Counted from the first letter of the stretch, positions 1-8,625 are shown. The stretch: DNA of 64,000 bases from Lentilactobacillus buchneri (GCF_018314255.1 NZ_CP073066.1:744001-808000); one strand, 5' to 3'. Numbers and translations: made by a program. The notes: generated by a model not told the origin, from the letters alone.

Positions 1-1032
1 AATCCAAAGCTATTATCAAAAGCGGCGAGACTCTTTTTGATCCAGGTAACCATCGGGATCATCGGTGCAACCATTTACTTTTTCATTTTGCCATTAAATA
101 CCGCCAGTGCCCAACTGCTCGCCCGAACCGAACCCACTCTCTGGGACGTTTTAATTGCTTTTTTTGGCGGTTTTGCCGGCGTCATCAGTTCTGCTAAAAA
201 AGATGGTGGCAACGTCGTCCCCGGGGTTGCCATTGCCACGGCCTTAATGCCGCCGCTATGTACGGTTGGGTATGGGATTAGTCATCTCAACGCTTCATTT
301 ATTTTGGGAGCGGGCTACTTATTTTTGATTAACGCCTTTTTCATCGCCCTGGCAACGGCAGCCGGGACCATCTTTTTCCGCATCCGTAGCGGTGAACGGC
401 TGAATGTATCATTGCGCCAACAAGTTCTGATCGTCATCATTTCGATTATCATTGTCATTCCCAGCTCAATCTCAGCTTACACGATCGTCCACAATTCATT
501 TGTCGACACGCAATTATCACAATTTATCAACGAGAAGCTCAGCAATCAATACATTGCCAAACAAAACGTTGACGGCAAAAATATTCAAATCTCGGTCATC
601 GGCCAACGCTTGTCTGCCAGCCAAGTCGAGCAACTACAGCAGTCACTGAAGCAGTATCATCTCGGTGATTACCAGTTATCGTTGACACAGCTCACCAAAG
701 GAAATTACATCACACCCAAAGAATTTCAAGATTATATGAAGCAATCAGACACTAATGACACAATTCAAACCAACACCAATTCAGCCGACAATGCCTCATT
801 GACCAATGTCCAAAATGACATCGTCAAAAAATATCCCAAACAAATCAGCAATATTTTTGTTGGCCAAGTTCAAGACAAAGCCAATCACACGATTTCCCTG
901 ATTGCCATTCAGCTCTCGGATAACGGCAAAGGAAAAGCGACTGAGATTGAGAAGGCTGCCACAAAGACTGCCGCTAATAACAATGTTAATGCCGTCGTTC
1001 GCATGATGACTCCTTCCCAACAGGGTGATTAA
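1..1032 (+). CDS. DUF389 family membrane protein (5' partial)
   Basis: The reading frame is open from the first base, so the gene begins upstream of the window; the TTG at 37 is not needed as a start. The visible 343 residues begin with hydrophobic membrane segments containing the DUF389 signature (GGFAGVISSAKKDGG, then PGVAIATALMPPLCTVGYG), followed by more transmembrane helices to about residue 160 and a hydrophilic C-terminal part of about 180 residues. DUF389 proteins are polytopic membrane proteins of unknown function. The polar tail is Gln/Asn/Thr rich (near QSDTNDTIQTNTNSADN) and is longer than I expect for the family core. No terminator is evident before the next gene. Confidence 0.85.
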   Translation, partial: NPKLLSKAARLFLIQVTIGIIGATIYFFILPLNTASAQLLARTEPTLWDVLIAFFGGFAGVISSAKKDGGNVVPGVAIATALMPPLCTVGYGISHLNASFILGAGYLFLINAFFIALATAAGTIFFRIRSGERLNVSLRQQVLIVIISIIIVIPSSISAYTIVHNSFVDTQLSQFINEKLSNQYIAKQNVDGKNIQISVIGQRLSASQVEQLQQSLKQYHLGDYQLSLTQLTKGNYITPKEFQDYMKQSDTNDTIQTNTNSADNASLTNVQNDIVKKYPKQISNIFVGQVQDKANHTISLIAIQLSDNGKGKATEIEKAATKTAANNNVNAVVRMMTPSQQGD

Positions 1033-1193
1033 AGTCACAATGTATGATTCTTTGATTATCAACTTGGCTTGTGCATAAAATAATAAGTTATCTTCCTTGT
1101 ACGCGCATAAAATTCGTAGTATTCTTCGCGTATGGAAGGGCTTACACGAATTGATTAGAGACGGTCGAGTTATTTTCGAAAGGAGTTTTTGTT

Positions 1194-2327
1194 ATGTCAC
1201 GACAAATTACTGGTGCGGTGATCGAAGAATTAAATGCACCGTTCAAGTTGGAAACACTTGAAGTCGACGATCAGCCAAAAGCACATGAAGTATTGGTGCA
1301 TATTGTTGCAAGTGGGATTTGTCACTCTGATGAAGCGGTTCGTAATGGGTCTGCCGGCGACTACGCATACCCTGGGGTTGTGGGTCATGAAGGTGCCGGA
1401 ATTGTCGAAAAAGTTGGTTCGTCAGTTACCACCGTTAAAGAAGGCGACCACGTCATTCTCTCATACGATTACGATGGGACTTGTCGTCACTGCTTAACCG
1501 GTCACCCATCTTCATGTATTAACTGGGGGAAGCTGAATTTTGCGGGCGTTCGTCCCGATGGATCAGTCGCCTTTACCCGTGAAGATGGTTCACCAATTCA
1601 TAATTTCTTTAACCAATCCTCATTTACCACCGAAACATTGGTTCAAGAACGAAACATTACGGTGATCGATAAAGATATTGACTTACGTAAAGTGGGCCCT
1701 CTCGGCTGTGGCTTTGTAACCGGATCTGGGACCGTATTTAACGGCTTAAACCCTAAAGAAGGCACAACGATTGCGATTGTCGGAACCGGTGCTGTGGGTT
1801 CCGCTGCTTTGATGGCTGCCAAGATTAAGGGCTGCTCAAAGATCATCTGTGTCGATATCCACGATTCACGTTTGGAAATGGCTAAAGAACTTGGCGCTAC
1901 CGATACAATCAACAGTCTGAACGAAGACTGGGTTGATAAAGTGCATGAAATCACCAATGGTGAAGGTGTTGACTTTGCAATTGATACCACTGGAATTTCA
2001 GCTATTATGCACCAAGCCATCACTGCTTTGGCATCCGGCGGTCATCTGGCTCCAATCGCCGTTACTGCCAAGACATTGGAATTCATGCCATGGAATGAAA
2101 TCACTGCGCTGCAAAAACACGTTGACGGCGTGCTGATGGGCGATGCGATTCCACAAATCGGGATTCAGACTTTAATCGATTTCTGGCAGGCAGGCGAATT
2201 CCCATTTGATAAGCTGGAAAAATTCTACACCTTTGATCAAGTCAACGAAGCCAACCAAGCTTCAAATGACGGCTCGGTTATCAAACCGGTCATGGTGATT
2301 GACCAGGACTACGTACCGGGTGAATAA
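1194..2327 (+). CDS. Zinc-dependent alcohol dehydrogenase, aryl-alcohol type
   Basis: A 377-residue medium-chain dehydrogenase that interconverts alcohols and aldehydes with NAD(H). The catalytic zinc region is Cys43 with His65-Glu66 in GVVGHEGAGIVEKVG, and the Rossmann motif VGTGAVGSAALMAA lies near residue 197, followed by an acidic residue (VDIHD) that favours NAD over NADP. The structural zinc lobe keeps Cys97, Cys100 and Cys108, but the first position (residue 94) is Asp instead of Cys. Overall it resembles aryl/benzyl alcohol dehydrogenases. A good RBS (AAAGGAG) precedes the ATG. The gene is monocistronic with a strong terminator just after it. The exact substrate cannot be read from sequence. 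Confidence 0.9.
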   Translation: MSRQITGAVIEELNAPFKLETLEVDDQPKAHEVLVHIVASGICHSDEAVRNGSAGDYAYPGVVGHEGAGIVEKVGSSVTTVKEGDHVILSYDYDGTCRHCLTGHPSSCINWGKLNFAGVRPDGSVAFTREDGSPIHNFFNQSSFTTETLVQERNITVIDKDIDLRKVGPLGCGFVTGSGTVFNGLNPKEGTTIAIVGTGAVGSAALMAAKIKGCSKIICVDIHDSRLEMAKELGATDTINSLNEDWVDKVHEITNGEGVDFAIDTTGISAIMHQAITALASGGHLAPIAVTAKTLEFMPWNEITALQKHVDGVLMGDAIPQIGIQTLIDFWQAGEFPFDKLEKFYTFDQVNEANQASNDGSVIKPVMVIDQDYVPGE

Positions 2328-2368
2328 ATTGATTTGTATTATTAACGACATTTTGACATCCAAATGAG

Positions 2369-2412
2369 AAAGGCGGTTCTCAACAGCTAACTAGCTGTGG
2401 GAATCGCCTTTA
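2369..2412 (+). terminator. Rho-independent terminator after the alcohol dehydrogenase
   Basis: Long hairpin with arms AAAGGCGGTTCTCAACAGC and GCTGTGGGAATCGCCTTT around a short TAACTA loop, ending in T residues. It sits 42 bases after the dehydrogenase stop codon. Confidence 0.8.
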
Positions 2413-2426
2413 TTGATTCATTTGAT

Positions 2427-2594
2427 TTAATTTTTGAGCTTACGTTGGATAAATTTGCCAATTCCAACTAATCCATTGAGTAGGCTGACAACAATTAATA
2501 TCGCTTTGGCCTACCAACCGTCACCGCCAGTCTGAGGTAGTCCTGGTAACTGGCGGGCAACTGTCCGCGGAAGGATTCGAAGTTGCCAGTCCAT
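2427..2594 (-). pseudogene. Remnant of an LPXTG cell-wall sorting signal
   Basis: On the minus strand, between the flavodoxin-like gene and the alcohol dehydrogenase terminator, one frame reads LPGLPQTGGDGW, then a TAG stop, then AKAILIVVSLLNGLVGIGKF and IQRKLKN before TAA. This is the order of a sortase signal: LPQTG, about 20 hydrophobic residues, basic tail. The in-frame TAG and the lack of any upstream surface-protein sequence mark it as the 3' end of a lost or decayed wall-anchored protein. The frame overlaps the end of the flavodoxin-like gene, so the anchor was probably brought next to it by a deletion. The interpretation is mine; the motif order is directly visible. Confidence 0.6.
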
Positions 2595-2598
2595 AGCC

Positions 2599-3003
2599 TT
2601 ATTCAGTAACCGTTTCTTTGGCAAATCCCTTGATCTCAGCCTGCTGATGCTGATTAATATTGCCCATCTTCGGCATCAAGCCATGAAGGTACAAATGATC
2701 CTTGGCAACTTTGATGTGCTTTTGATCCAAAATCTTGGTCAATTGCTTGCCCACTGTGAATAGACTGCCAGATGTGCCAAACAAAAAGACCTCTTTGACC
2801 TGCTTTGGATCCAGATTGCGGGCAAATTGTTTCAAGCGTTCATCGACGTTCAGGTTATAAATTCCCCCACCTAAATACAGTCGGTCAACCGTTCCGGTCA
2901 GCGGTGTATCAATCGATTTCGCCTCGATCTTCAATTGATTGCCTAACATGTTCGCAAGTTTTTCAGTATTCCCCGTTCGTGAATAATATCTAATTGCATC
3001 CAT
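2599..3003 (-). CDS. Flavodoxin-like domain protein
   Basis: A 134-residue protein with an FMN-phosphate-loop-like N-terminus (RYYSRTGNTEKLANML) and the alternating beta/alpha pattern of flavodoxins, including a glycine-rich strand near residue 50 (LYLGGGIYN) and FLFGTSGS near 80. It may bind FMN as a small electron carrier or act as a flavodoxin-fold regulatory protein. I chose the second ATG because GAGGAG lies nine bases before it but directly abuts the first ATG at 3012. Downstream on the same strand is the LPXTG remnant. It is divergent from pyruvate oxidase. Redox partner unknown. Confidence 0.75.
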   Translation of the reverse strand: MDAIRYYSRTGNTEKLANMLGNQLKIEAKSIDTPLTGTVDRLYLGGGIYNLNVDERLKQFARNLDPKQVKEVFLFGTSGSLFTVGKQLTKILDQKHIKVAKDHLYLHGLMPKMGNINQHQQAEIKGFAKETVTE

Positions 3004-3114
3004 ATTGTGCATCTCCTCACATTTTCGATTATAGTTCTGTATCCGCTTTCTTTCAAATAAGAATCGCGTTCTATCCGCATTTATTCTCTAAAATGAAATA
3101 ATTATAAAGTTCAA

Positions 3115-3152
3115 TTTAAAGCGTTTACATTTGATTAAGGACGCACTATACT
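3115..3152 (+). promoter_or_regulatory. Pyruvate oxidase promoter with overlapping cre box
   Basis: TTTACA at 3124-3129 and TATACT at 3147-3152 are separated by 17 bp. A cre-like operator TTTAAAGCGTTTACAT (3115-3130) overlaps the -35 box and differs from the WTGNAARCGNWWWCAW consensus at one position. CcpA bound here would be expected to repress, giving glucose-sensitive expression; known Lactobacillus pox genes behave this way. Confidence 0.7.
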
Positions 3153-3206
3153 CGAGTAAGTGAGGAAAAAATATGAATCAAAAATTTTTAAGGGGGTTAT
3201 TTATTT

Positions 3207-4967
3207 ATGGTTGAAACAATTAGTGGTTCAGATGCTGTTCTTAAGGTGCTCGAACAATGGGGTGTTAAGAACATCTACGGCCTGCCAGGTGGCTCATTTG
3301 ACTCGACCATGAATGCGATTCACAACCAAAAGAAACAGATTAATTATGTACAGGTTCGTCATGAAGAAGCTGGCGCAATCGCTGCTGCCGCAACTGCCAA
3401 GTTGACTGGCAAAGTCGGCGTTTGTTTCGGATCAGCTGGTCCAGGCGCTGTTCATCTGCTCAACGGCCTGTATGACGCAAAAAGTGACGGCGTTCCCGTT
3501 GTTGCTTTAGTTGCGCAAGTACCAACCGGCAGCATGAACATGGACTTCTTCCAAGCAATGGATGAAGAGCCGATTTTTGATGATGTTGCTGTTTGGAACC
3601 GCACTGCCATGACTGCAGATGCATTGCCGCGAATGACTGACGAAGCCATCCGTCAAGCCTACATGAAACACGGTGTTGCAGTCTTAACGATTCCAAAGGA
3701 CCTTGGCTGGGCTCAAATTAACGATACGTATCAACCAAACGTCAAGTCGCATCAAACACCTGTCTATCCAAGCCCTCGTCCAGAAGACGTTGAAGAAGCC
3801 GTTAAATTAATTAAAGAAGCTAAATCACCAATGATTTACTTCGGGATTGGTGCCAAGGATGCTGCCGACGAATTGAAGGAAGCTTCCGAAAAATTCAAGA
3901 TGCCATTGGTTTCATCATTCTTAGCCAAAGGAATTCTCCCAGACGACTATCCAGCCTATCTTGGATCAACCGGCCGGGTTGCGCCAAAGGCCGGTTCAGA
4001 GGCCGGATTCAGCACCGACTTGATTCTGTGGGTCGGCAACAACGTCCCATTCAGCATCTTCTTGTTCAACAAACACGCTAAAGTCATTCAAATTGATATT
4101 CAAAGTGAAAAACTCGGTGAGCGTCGGCACAACGATGTTTCAATGTTGGCCGATTCAAAAGTTGCCTTGGATGCCATTCTTGAAGCCGGCGAAACCCGTC
4201 AGCCTTCAGCATTCTATCAGGCTTGCCTTGCCGATAAAGAAAACTGGAACAGCTGGTTGGACAGCTTCAAAGATTCCGATCAAATGCCGGTCCGTCCAGA
4301 ACCAATCTTCGATGTCTTGAATCAAACTGCCTCCAACAAAGCAGTCTTCGCTGTTGATGTCGGCAACGTTGACATCAACTTCGACCGGCTGATCAACATG
4401 CACGACGACCAGAAATGGGCAACCTCAGGCATTTACGCAACCATGGGCTTTGCCCTGCCAGCATCAATCGCTGCCAAGCTTGAGTATCCAGACCGTGACG
4501 TCTACAGCCTCAGCGGTGATGGCGGCTTTGCAATGCTGATGGAAGAAGTCATGACCCAAGTCAAATATGGCCTGCACATCGTCAACATCATCTTCACCAA
4601 CGAAACGCTTGGCTTTATCGAAGCGGAGCAGACTGACGATACTCATCAGCCATTATCCGGTGTTGATTTGCCTGACACTAATTGGGCTGAAGTCACCAAG
4701 GGAATGGGCGCCGTCAGTTACACCGTTCACACCAAGGAAGATATGCAAAAAGCCCTCAAAGATGCTGAAAACACTGATAAACCAGTGGTCATTGACGTTA
4801 AATTAACCCACGAGATGCCATTGACAACTCAGCACATGTTCCTGGACACTTCATGGCAGGATAAGGACAAAGTTGCCGAATACGTCAAGAAGTACCAGGC
4901 ACAAGATTTGAAACCATTGAGCTACTTCTTGAAAGAAGCCGAGAACCATCAGCTTCAAACCAACTGA
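3207..4967 (+). CDS. pox: Pyruvate oxidase (H2O2- and acetyl-phosphate-forming)
   Basis: A 586-residue TPP/FAD enzyme converting pyruvate, phosphate and O2 to acetyl phosphate, CO2 and H2O2. The N-terminal TPP-binding Pyr domain has the activating Glu in VRHEEAGA near residue 53. The central FAD domain spans roughly 190-340. The C-terminal PP domain carries the Mg/TPP motif GDGGFAMLMEE...NIIFTN near residues 430-465. Length matches Lactobacillus pyruvate oxidases (about 600 residues). RBS AAGGGGG precedes the ATG. A cre box overlaps the promoter, so CcpA repression is likely. The next gene is an FAD-synthetase homologue, which fits cofactor supply. Related carboxylases such as acetolactate synthase are less likely, given the full-length similarity to oxidase-type proteins. 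Confidence 0.93.
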   Translation: MVETISGSDAVLKVLEQWGVKNIYGLPGGSFDSTMNAIHNQKKQINYVQVRHEEAGAIAAAATAKLTGKVGVCFGSAGPGAVHLLNGLYDAKSDGVPVVALVAQVPTGSMNMDFFQAMDEEPIFDDVAVWNRTAMTADALPRMTDEAIRQAYMKHGVAVLTIPKDLGWAQINDTYQPNVKSHQTPVYPSPRPEDVEEAVKLIKEAKSPMIYFGIGAKDAADELKEASEKFKMPLVSSFLAKGILPDDYPAYLGSTGRVAPKAGSEAGFSTDLILWVGNNVPFSIFLFNKHAKVIQIDIQSEKLGERRHNDVSMLADSKVALDAILEAGETRQPSAFYQACLADKENWNSWLDSFKDSDQMPVRPEPIFDVLNQTASNKAVFAVDVGNVDINFDRLINMHDDQKWATSGIYATMGFALPASIAAKLEYPDRDVYSLSGDGGFAMLMEEVMTQVKYGLHIVNIIFTNETLGFIEAEQTDDTHQPLSGVDLPDTNWAEVTKGMGAVSYTVHTKEDMQKALKDAENTDKPVVIDVKLTHEMPLTTQHMFLDTSWQDKDKVAEYVKKYQAQDLKPLSYFLKEAENHQLQTN

Positions 4968-4988
4968 TAATCGTTGTGAAAGAAGATC

Positions 4989-5024
4989 AAAGGCCGGAAA
5001 CAAGCGCTTTTGTTTCCGGCCTTT
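4989..5024 (+). terminator. Terminator after pyruvate oxidase
   Basis: Perfect GC-rich hairpin: AAAGGCCGGAAACA, loop AGCGCTTT, TGTTTCCGGCCTTT, 20 bases past the pox stop. It separates pox from the following ribF-like gene, which therefore probably has its own promoter or depends on read-through. Confidence 0.85.
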
Positions 5025-5062
5025 GCACTACATAGAAAAGTAGGTAGTAAGGAGTGCCAGCG

Positions 5063-5893
5063 ATGAAAGTCGTTTACTTGAATCAACATTCTCAATCAAA
5101 TATGTCCAGCTCCCCCACCCCAATTGTCTTGGCGCTAGGCTTTTTTGACGGCGTACACAAAGGTCACCAGAAAGTCATCGCAACTGCGCGAAAAATTGCC
5201 AGCCAAAAGGGTTATCAACTAGCGGTCATGACCTTCAATCGACATGCCTCCAGAGTGTTTAATCATAGTCAAACCGCCAGTTTCAGATATCTAACCACCC
5301 TGAAACAGAAAATTGAACTGGTGCGGGCCACCCACGCGGATATTCTGTACGTCATCGACTTCACCAAACAATTCGCGGCCTTATCACCAAAGCACTTTGT
5401 AGACCAATACGTGATTGGGTTAAATGCCAAAGTCGTTGTCGCCGGCTTTGACTACACATTTGGCCGTGGTGGGACAACGACCATCGATTCACTGGCCAAA
5501 ATCAGTGGCGGTAAGGTCAAAACGGTCACCGTCAACGAATTGGCCAGTGACCAACTAAAAATCAGTTCGACGCGAATTCGCCATTTGGTCCGCGACGGCA
5601 ATATTCAAGAGGCGACACGCTTACTGGGTCATCCCTACGAAACCACTGGGAAATTGATTCATGCCCAAACTAATGGGTTATCGATCGTTAATCCATCCAG
5701 CCGTTTGCAGCAGTTGCCGGAAAGCGGGCGGTATTTGTGTGAGGTTCGGGTGGCGGATTCTATCGCCAAGGTTCCTGTGAACGTTGTCCATTCCGGAAAT
5801 GGTGATCAAAGCGTCATCTACTTAAACCGAAAACGATTTGATCACCTCCCCCACGTGAATTCCTTGCCAGTGTGGATTCGCTGGGTTAATTAA
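5063..5893 (+). CDS. RibF-like FAD synthetase with degenerate riboflavin-kinase domain
   Basis: A 276-residue protein. The N-terminal FMN adenylyltransferase domain is intact, with the nucleotidyl-transferase motif LALGFFDGVHKGHQ near residues 24-37, FDYTFGRGGTT near 135 and ISSTRIR near 173. The C-terminal riboflavin-kinase part is short and lacks the usual G-x-P-T-A-N signature; where this is expected it reads GKLIHAQTNGLSIVNPSSRL. It probably makes FAD from FMN but does not phosphorylate riboflavin. AAGGAG at 5049-5054 selects the ATG at 5063 over an ATG nine bases upstream. It sits directly behind FAD-dependent pyruvate oxidase, suggesting a dedicated FAD supply, although a full ribF should exist elsewhere. 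Confidence 0.8.
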   Translation: MKVVYLNQHSQSNMSSSPTPIVLALGFFDGVHKGHQKVIATARKIASQKGYQLAVMTFNRHASRVFNHSQTASFRYLTTLKQKIELVRATHADILYVIDFTKQFAALSPKHFVDQYVIGLNAKVVVAGFDYTFGRGGTTTIDSLAKISGGKVKTVTVNELASDQLKISSTRIRHLVRDGNIQEATRLLGHPYETTGKLIHAQTNGLSIVNPSSRLQQLPESGRYLCEVRVADSIAKVPVNVVHSGNGDQSVIYLNRKRFDHLPHVNSLPVWIRWVN

Positions 5894-5906
5894 TCAATTT
5901 CAAAAA

Positions 5907-5945
5907 CATCCCCACAAAGTTGCCTTAAGCTCTGTGGGGATGCTT
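5907..5945 (+). terminator. Terminator after the ribF-like gene
   Basis: CATCCCCACA and TGTGGGGATG form a 10-bp stem around a 16-base loop, followed by CTTTT. Confidence 0.8.
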
Positions 5946-6023
5946 TTGCAAATCAACATCATTTTGAAAGACTTTAGAAGCAATCAGCTCCAAGCCGATA
6001 ATTCCGGATGGTTATCAATTTTT

Positions 6024-6053
6024 TTGTTCAACAGGTCAATTTAGAGATATAAT
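6024..6053 (+). promoter_or_regulatory. Putative promoter of the small secreted protein pair
   Basis: TTGTTC (6024-6029), 18-bp spacer, consensus TATAAT (6048-6053), 55 bases before the first secreted-protein start. Confidence 0.55.
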
Positions 6054-6108
6054 TAATTTGTTAACTATTCTTATAAAAGAATTATAGTTAAATCTAAAAG
6101 GAGAATAA

Positions 6109-6522
6109 ATGATTAGAAAACATATCGCATTATTACTTGCAATTTTTTCGTTTAGTACTTCAGCTGCGTTTCTGCAGGATCAATCTGTACAAGCAGCCAA
6201 GTGGCATCACGGAACGCCCACTGCCTTACGCGGGCATTGGCGAACGAATGTCTTTTGGCAATACGGCTTCCGTAATTACAACACCATGGCAATTGGAAAG
6301 CATGAACTTATTTCAACAATTCACGCAATCGGTAGTACTGCTGATGTCAGTTTGCCGACAATTTGGTCACCAAAGTACATATATCTTGGTCATCACCTGT
6401 ACAAATTCAAAGGAATGGGACCTGGCGGTTTCAAAACCCACTGTTGGATAAAATGGAAAAATCATCGCTTATTAACAGTGAAAACGCCAAAAAGTGGATT
6501 GCCAGAACATTACTACCGTTAA
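6109..6522 (+). CDS. Small secreted protein, unknown function (paralogue 1)
   Basis: A 137-residue protein with a signal peptide (hydrophobic core LLLAIFSFSTSAAF, likely cleavage after the VQA around residue 27). The mature part begins KWHHGTPTALRGHWRT and is rich in His, Trp and Tyr. The W-H-x-G-T-P-T-A-L-x-G-x-W stretch is shared almost exactly with the next gene, so the two are tandem paralogues that have diverged strongly downstream. Such small aromatic-rich exported proteins are common in lactobacilli and uncharacterised. RBS AAAAGGAG precedes the ATG. No membrane anchor or wall-binding motif is visible. Confidence 0.8.
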   Translation: MIRKHIALLLAIFSFSTSAAFLQDQSVQAAKWHHGTPTALRGHWRTNVFWQYGFRNYNTMAIGKHELISTIHAIGSTADVSLPTIWSPKYIYLGHHLYKFKGMGPGGFKTHCWIKWKNHRLLTVKTPKSGLPEHYYR

Positions 6523-6549
6523 TCTGCAGTGAAGAAAGGAAGAATTCCA

Positions 6550-6969
6550 TTGAAATTTACTAAAATGATCCTTACGATGGTATTTGTCTGCCTATTTGCC
6601 ATCGGTTATCAAACAAGTACAACCAGTGCTGCGACCTGGCATGCCGGAACACCAACTGCGCTACAGGGGAAATGGCAACAAAAGTCCAGTAATCACGACG
6701 GCAACCATGCTTACTACAATAAGGTTTCTATTACTAAGGAATCATTGGAAACGACGTATTTCGGTGGCATGCCCGATTTATTTACCCATATCAAATGGCA
6801 CAAAGTAAGCCACAACACCTACGTGCTGCATGCTCGACGTTTTATCGATGGTTATCAACACAAGATCCACAGACTCACGATTAAACGCATTTCCCATAAT
6901 CGGATGTACATGCATCTGGATGGACACACATATTTTTCAAGTAGGCATCATTTATTTAATCGGTATTAG
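6550..6969 (+). CDS. Small secreted protein, unknown function (paralogue 2)
   Basis: A 139-residue exported protein. Start chosen at TTG 6550 because GAAAGGAAG lies about nine bases upstream; the GTG at 6529 has no RBS. Signal peptide hydrophobic core MILTMVFVCLFAIGYQ, likely cleavage at SAA-TW. The mature N-terminus TWHAGTPTALQGKWQQ matches its upstream neighbour. The rest is basic and aromatic, ending in a His/Tyr-rich stretch. The 27-base gap to paralogue 1 indicates co-transcription. Function unknown. Confidence 0.78.
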   Translation: MKFTKMILTMVFVCLFAIGYQTSTTSAATWHAGTPTALQGKWQQKSSNHDGNHAYYNKVSITKESLETTYFGGMPDLFTHIKWHKVSHNTYVLHARRFIDGYQHKIHRLTIKRISHNRMYMHLDGHTYFSSRHHLFNRY

Positions 6970-7062
6970 CAATGAAAATATAGTTACGAAAGAGGAGTTA
7001 CTCAGTGTCTTGAGCAACTCCTCTTGTTGTATTCATCAATATTCAAATCATCGTTTAACAGC

Positions 7063-7923
7063 CTACTTCAAATACGACAACGGCTTTTGAACTTCAACCT
7101 TCGTACCATCATACTTATCCTTAATATACTTCTGAATCGCTGGTTCATGATACAGCTTCACCAACTTTTGGTAATCCTTGTTATGCCGGTTCTTCTTGGC
7201 CGTCGCCAACACGTTAATGTTGCTTCTGGTGCTGACGTCAATTTTTTCATGGAAGATCGAGTCTTTCAACACGTTCAAATGGCCTTCGAGTGCAACTGTG
7301 TTTGAGATTAAGACGGCGTCCAAATTGTGGAGAACCCGCGGACCCGTGGTATCGTCAATTTCTTTGAATTTTAAATGCTTGGGATTTGAGGCAATATCAC
7401 TGGTATTTCCCAAAGCACCAAAATTTTTGTCGAGCTTGATGAGGCCGGCACTTTGCAGCAACAGCAGCCCCCGAGCCGTGTTCGCCGGATTATTGGCAAT
7501 CGCAATTGTGGCGCCGTCTGGCAGCTCATTCACCTTCTTATATTTATCAGAATAAATTCCGAGCGGTTCCAGATATGTCGTCCCCAAAGCGGCCAACTGG
7601 GCCTTTTGATGTTCCTGATTGTATGCCTGTAAGTACGAGTATGACTGAAAGGCGTTGACGTCGATGCTGCCTTGAGCGGTGGCATTGTTAAGCTGAACAC
7701 CATCGGTAATTTGTTTGACCTTAATTTTGAGGCCCAATTTTTTAGCCTGCTTACTGTCAGCAATATGATTCCAAATATCATAATCTGACCCTTGTGATCC
7801 GACCGTAATCGTGGCGCTCTTAGAATTGGATGCGTTGCCAGTCAGGGTGTGAATGCCAAAGACAATCCCAACCAATACCACAATGCCAATTAACGTATAA
7901 ATAATGCCTTTACTATTCTTCAT
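7063..7923 (-). CDS. metQ: Methionine ABC transporter substrate-binding protein MetQ
   Basis: A 286-residue NlpA/MetQ family receptor for methionine uptake, last gene of metN-metI-metQ. Family features: TITVGSQGSDYDIWNHIA after the leader, VQLNNATAQGSIDVNAFQ near residue 80, GATIAIANNPANTARGL near 140. The N-terminus is a single hydrophobic segment (IIYTLIGIVVLVGIVFGI) with no cysteine, so there is no lipobox; it is probably held by an uncleaved or signal-anchor helix. GAGGAG seven bases upstream supports ATG 7923. Expression should follow the methionine T-box ahead of metN. Confidence 0.9.
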   Translation of the reverse strand: MKNSKGIIYTLIGIVVLVGIVFGIHTLTGNASNSKSATITVGSQGSDYDIWNHIADSKQAKKLGLKIKVKQITDGVQLNNATAQGSIDVNAFQSYSYLQAYNQEHQKAQLAALGTTYLEPLGIYSDKYKKVNELPDGATIAIANNPANTARGLLLLQSAGLIKLDKNFGALGNTSDIASNPKHLKFKEIDDTTGPRVLHNLDAVLISNTVALEGHLNVLKDSIFHEKIDVSTRSNINVLATAKKNRHNKDYQKLVKLYHEPAIQKYIKDKYDGTKVEVQKPLSYLK

Positions 7924-7950
7924 GTGTTTTCTCCTCAAATAATCATTTTT

Positions 7951-8625
7951 TTATAAGTGAACTGTCTTTTTTGCCAGCCAGTCGCCAGCGAATTGGACAA
8001 TAAAGACCATGATCAAAATGACTAACATTGCTGCCACGGTGACATCATTTTGATAACGGGCGTAACCGATACTGATGGCAACATCACCCAGACCGCCAGA
8101 ACCAATCGCCCCAGCCATAGTCGTCAGGCCAATCAAACTAATGACGGTCACAATGGAGGCTCGAATCAGATCAGGCAATCCTTCGCGTAAATAGATTCGG
8201 AAGATGATTTCCAAGTTTCCCGAACCCATTGAACGCGCGGCTTCAATCACCTGCGGATCAATTTCCAGCAAGGCGTTTTGAACTTGGCGGGCATAGAAGG
8301 GGAAAATTCCCACAACTAACGGCACTAAAGCCGCCGTCGTTCCAACCGTGGTGTGTACGATAAAGTTGGTAATCGGAAACATCACCGCCAGCAAAATGAT
8401 AAACGGAATCGATCGCAATAAATTGACCACTTTGTCAACCAGGCTGTACACATACCCGTCTTCAGCGATACCCCCTTCTTGGGTAATCACCAGCAAAATG
8501 CCGATCCCAAGGCCCAAAATTCCGGCAATCAGAGAAGACCAAAATGTCATATAAATGGTCTCCCAAATTGACTGAACAAATTGCGGCCAAATATGGGCCA
8601 CATTAGGAAATATTTGTTTTAACAT
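7951..8625 (-). CDS. metI: Methionine ABC transporter permease MetI
   Basis: A 224-residue integral membrane permease with about five to six helices and the binding-protein-dependent transport EAA-loop region (VIEAARSMGSGNLEIIFRIYLREGLPDLI) near residues 130-160, the contact site for MetN. The start lies inside the 3' end of metN (23-base overlap), indicating translational coupling. metQ follows after 27 bases. Length matches the MetI family. Confidence 0.92.
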   Translation of the reverse strand: MLKQIFPNVAHIWPQFVQSIWETIYMTFWSSLIAGILGLGIGILLVITQEGGIAEDGYVYSLVDKVVNLLRSIPFIILLAVMFPITNFIVHTTVGTTAALVPLVVGIFPFYARQVQNALLEIDPQVIEAARSMGSGNLEIIFRIYLREGLPDLIRASIVTVISLIGLTTMAGAIGSGGLGDVAISIGYARYQNDVTVAAMLVILIMVFIVQFAGDWLAKKTVHL

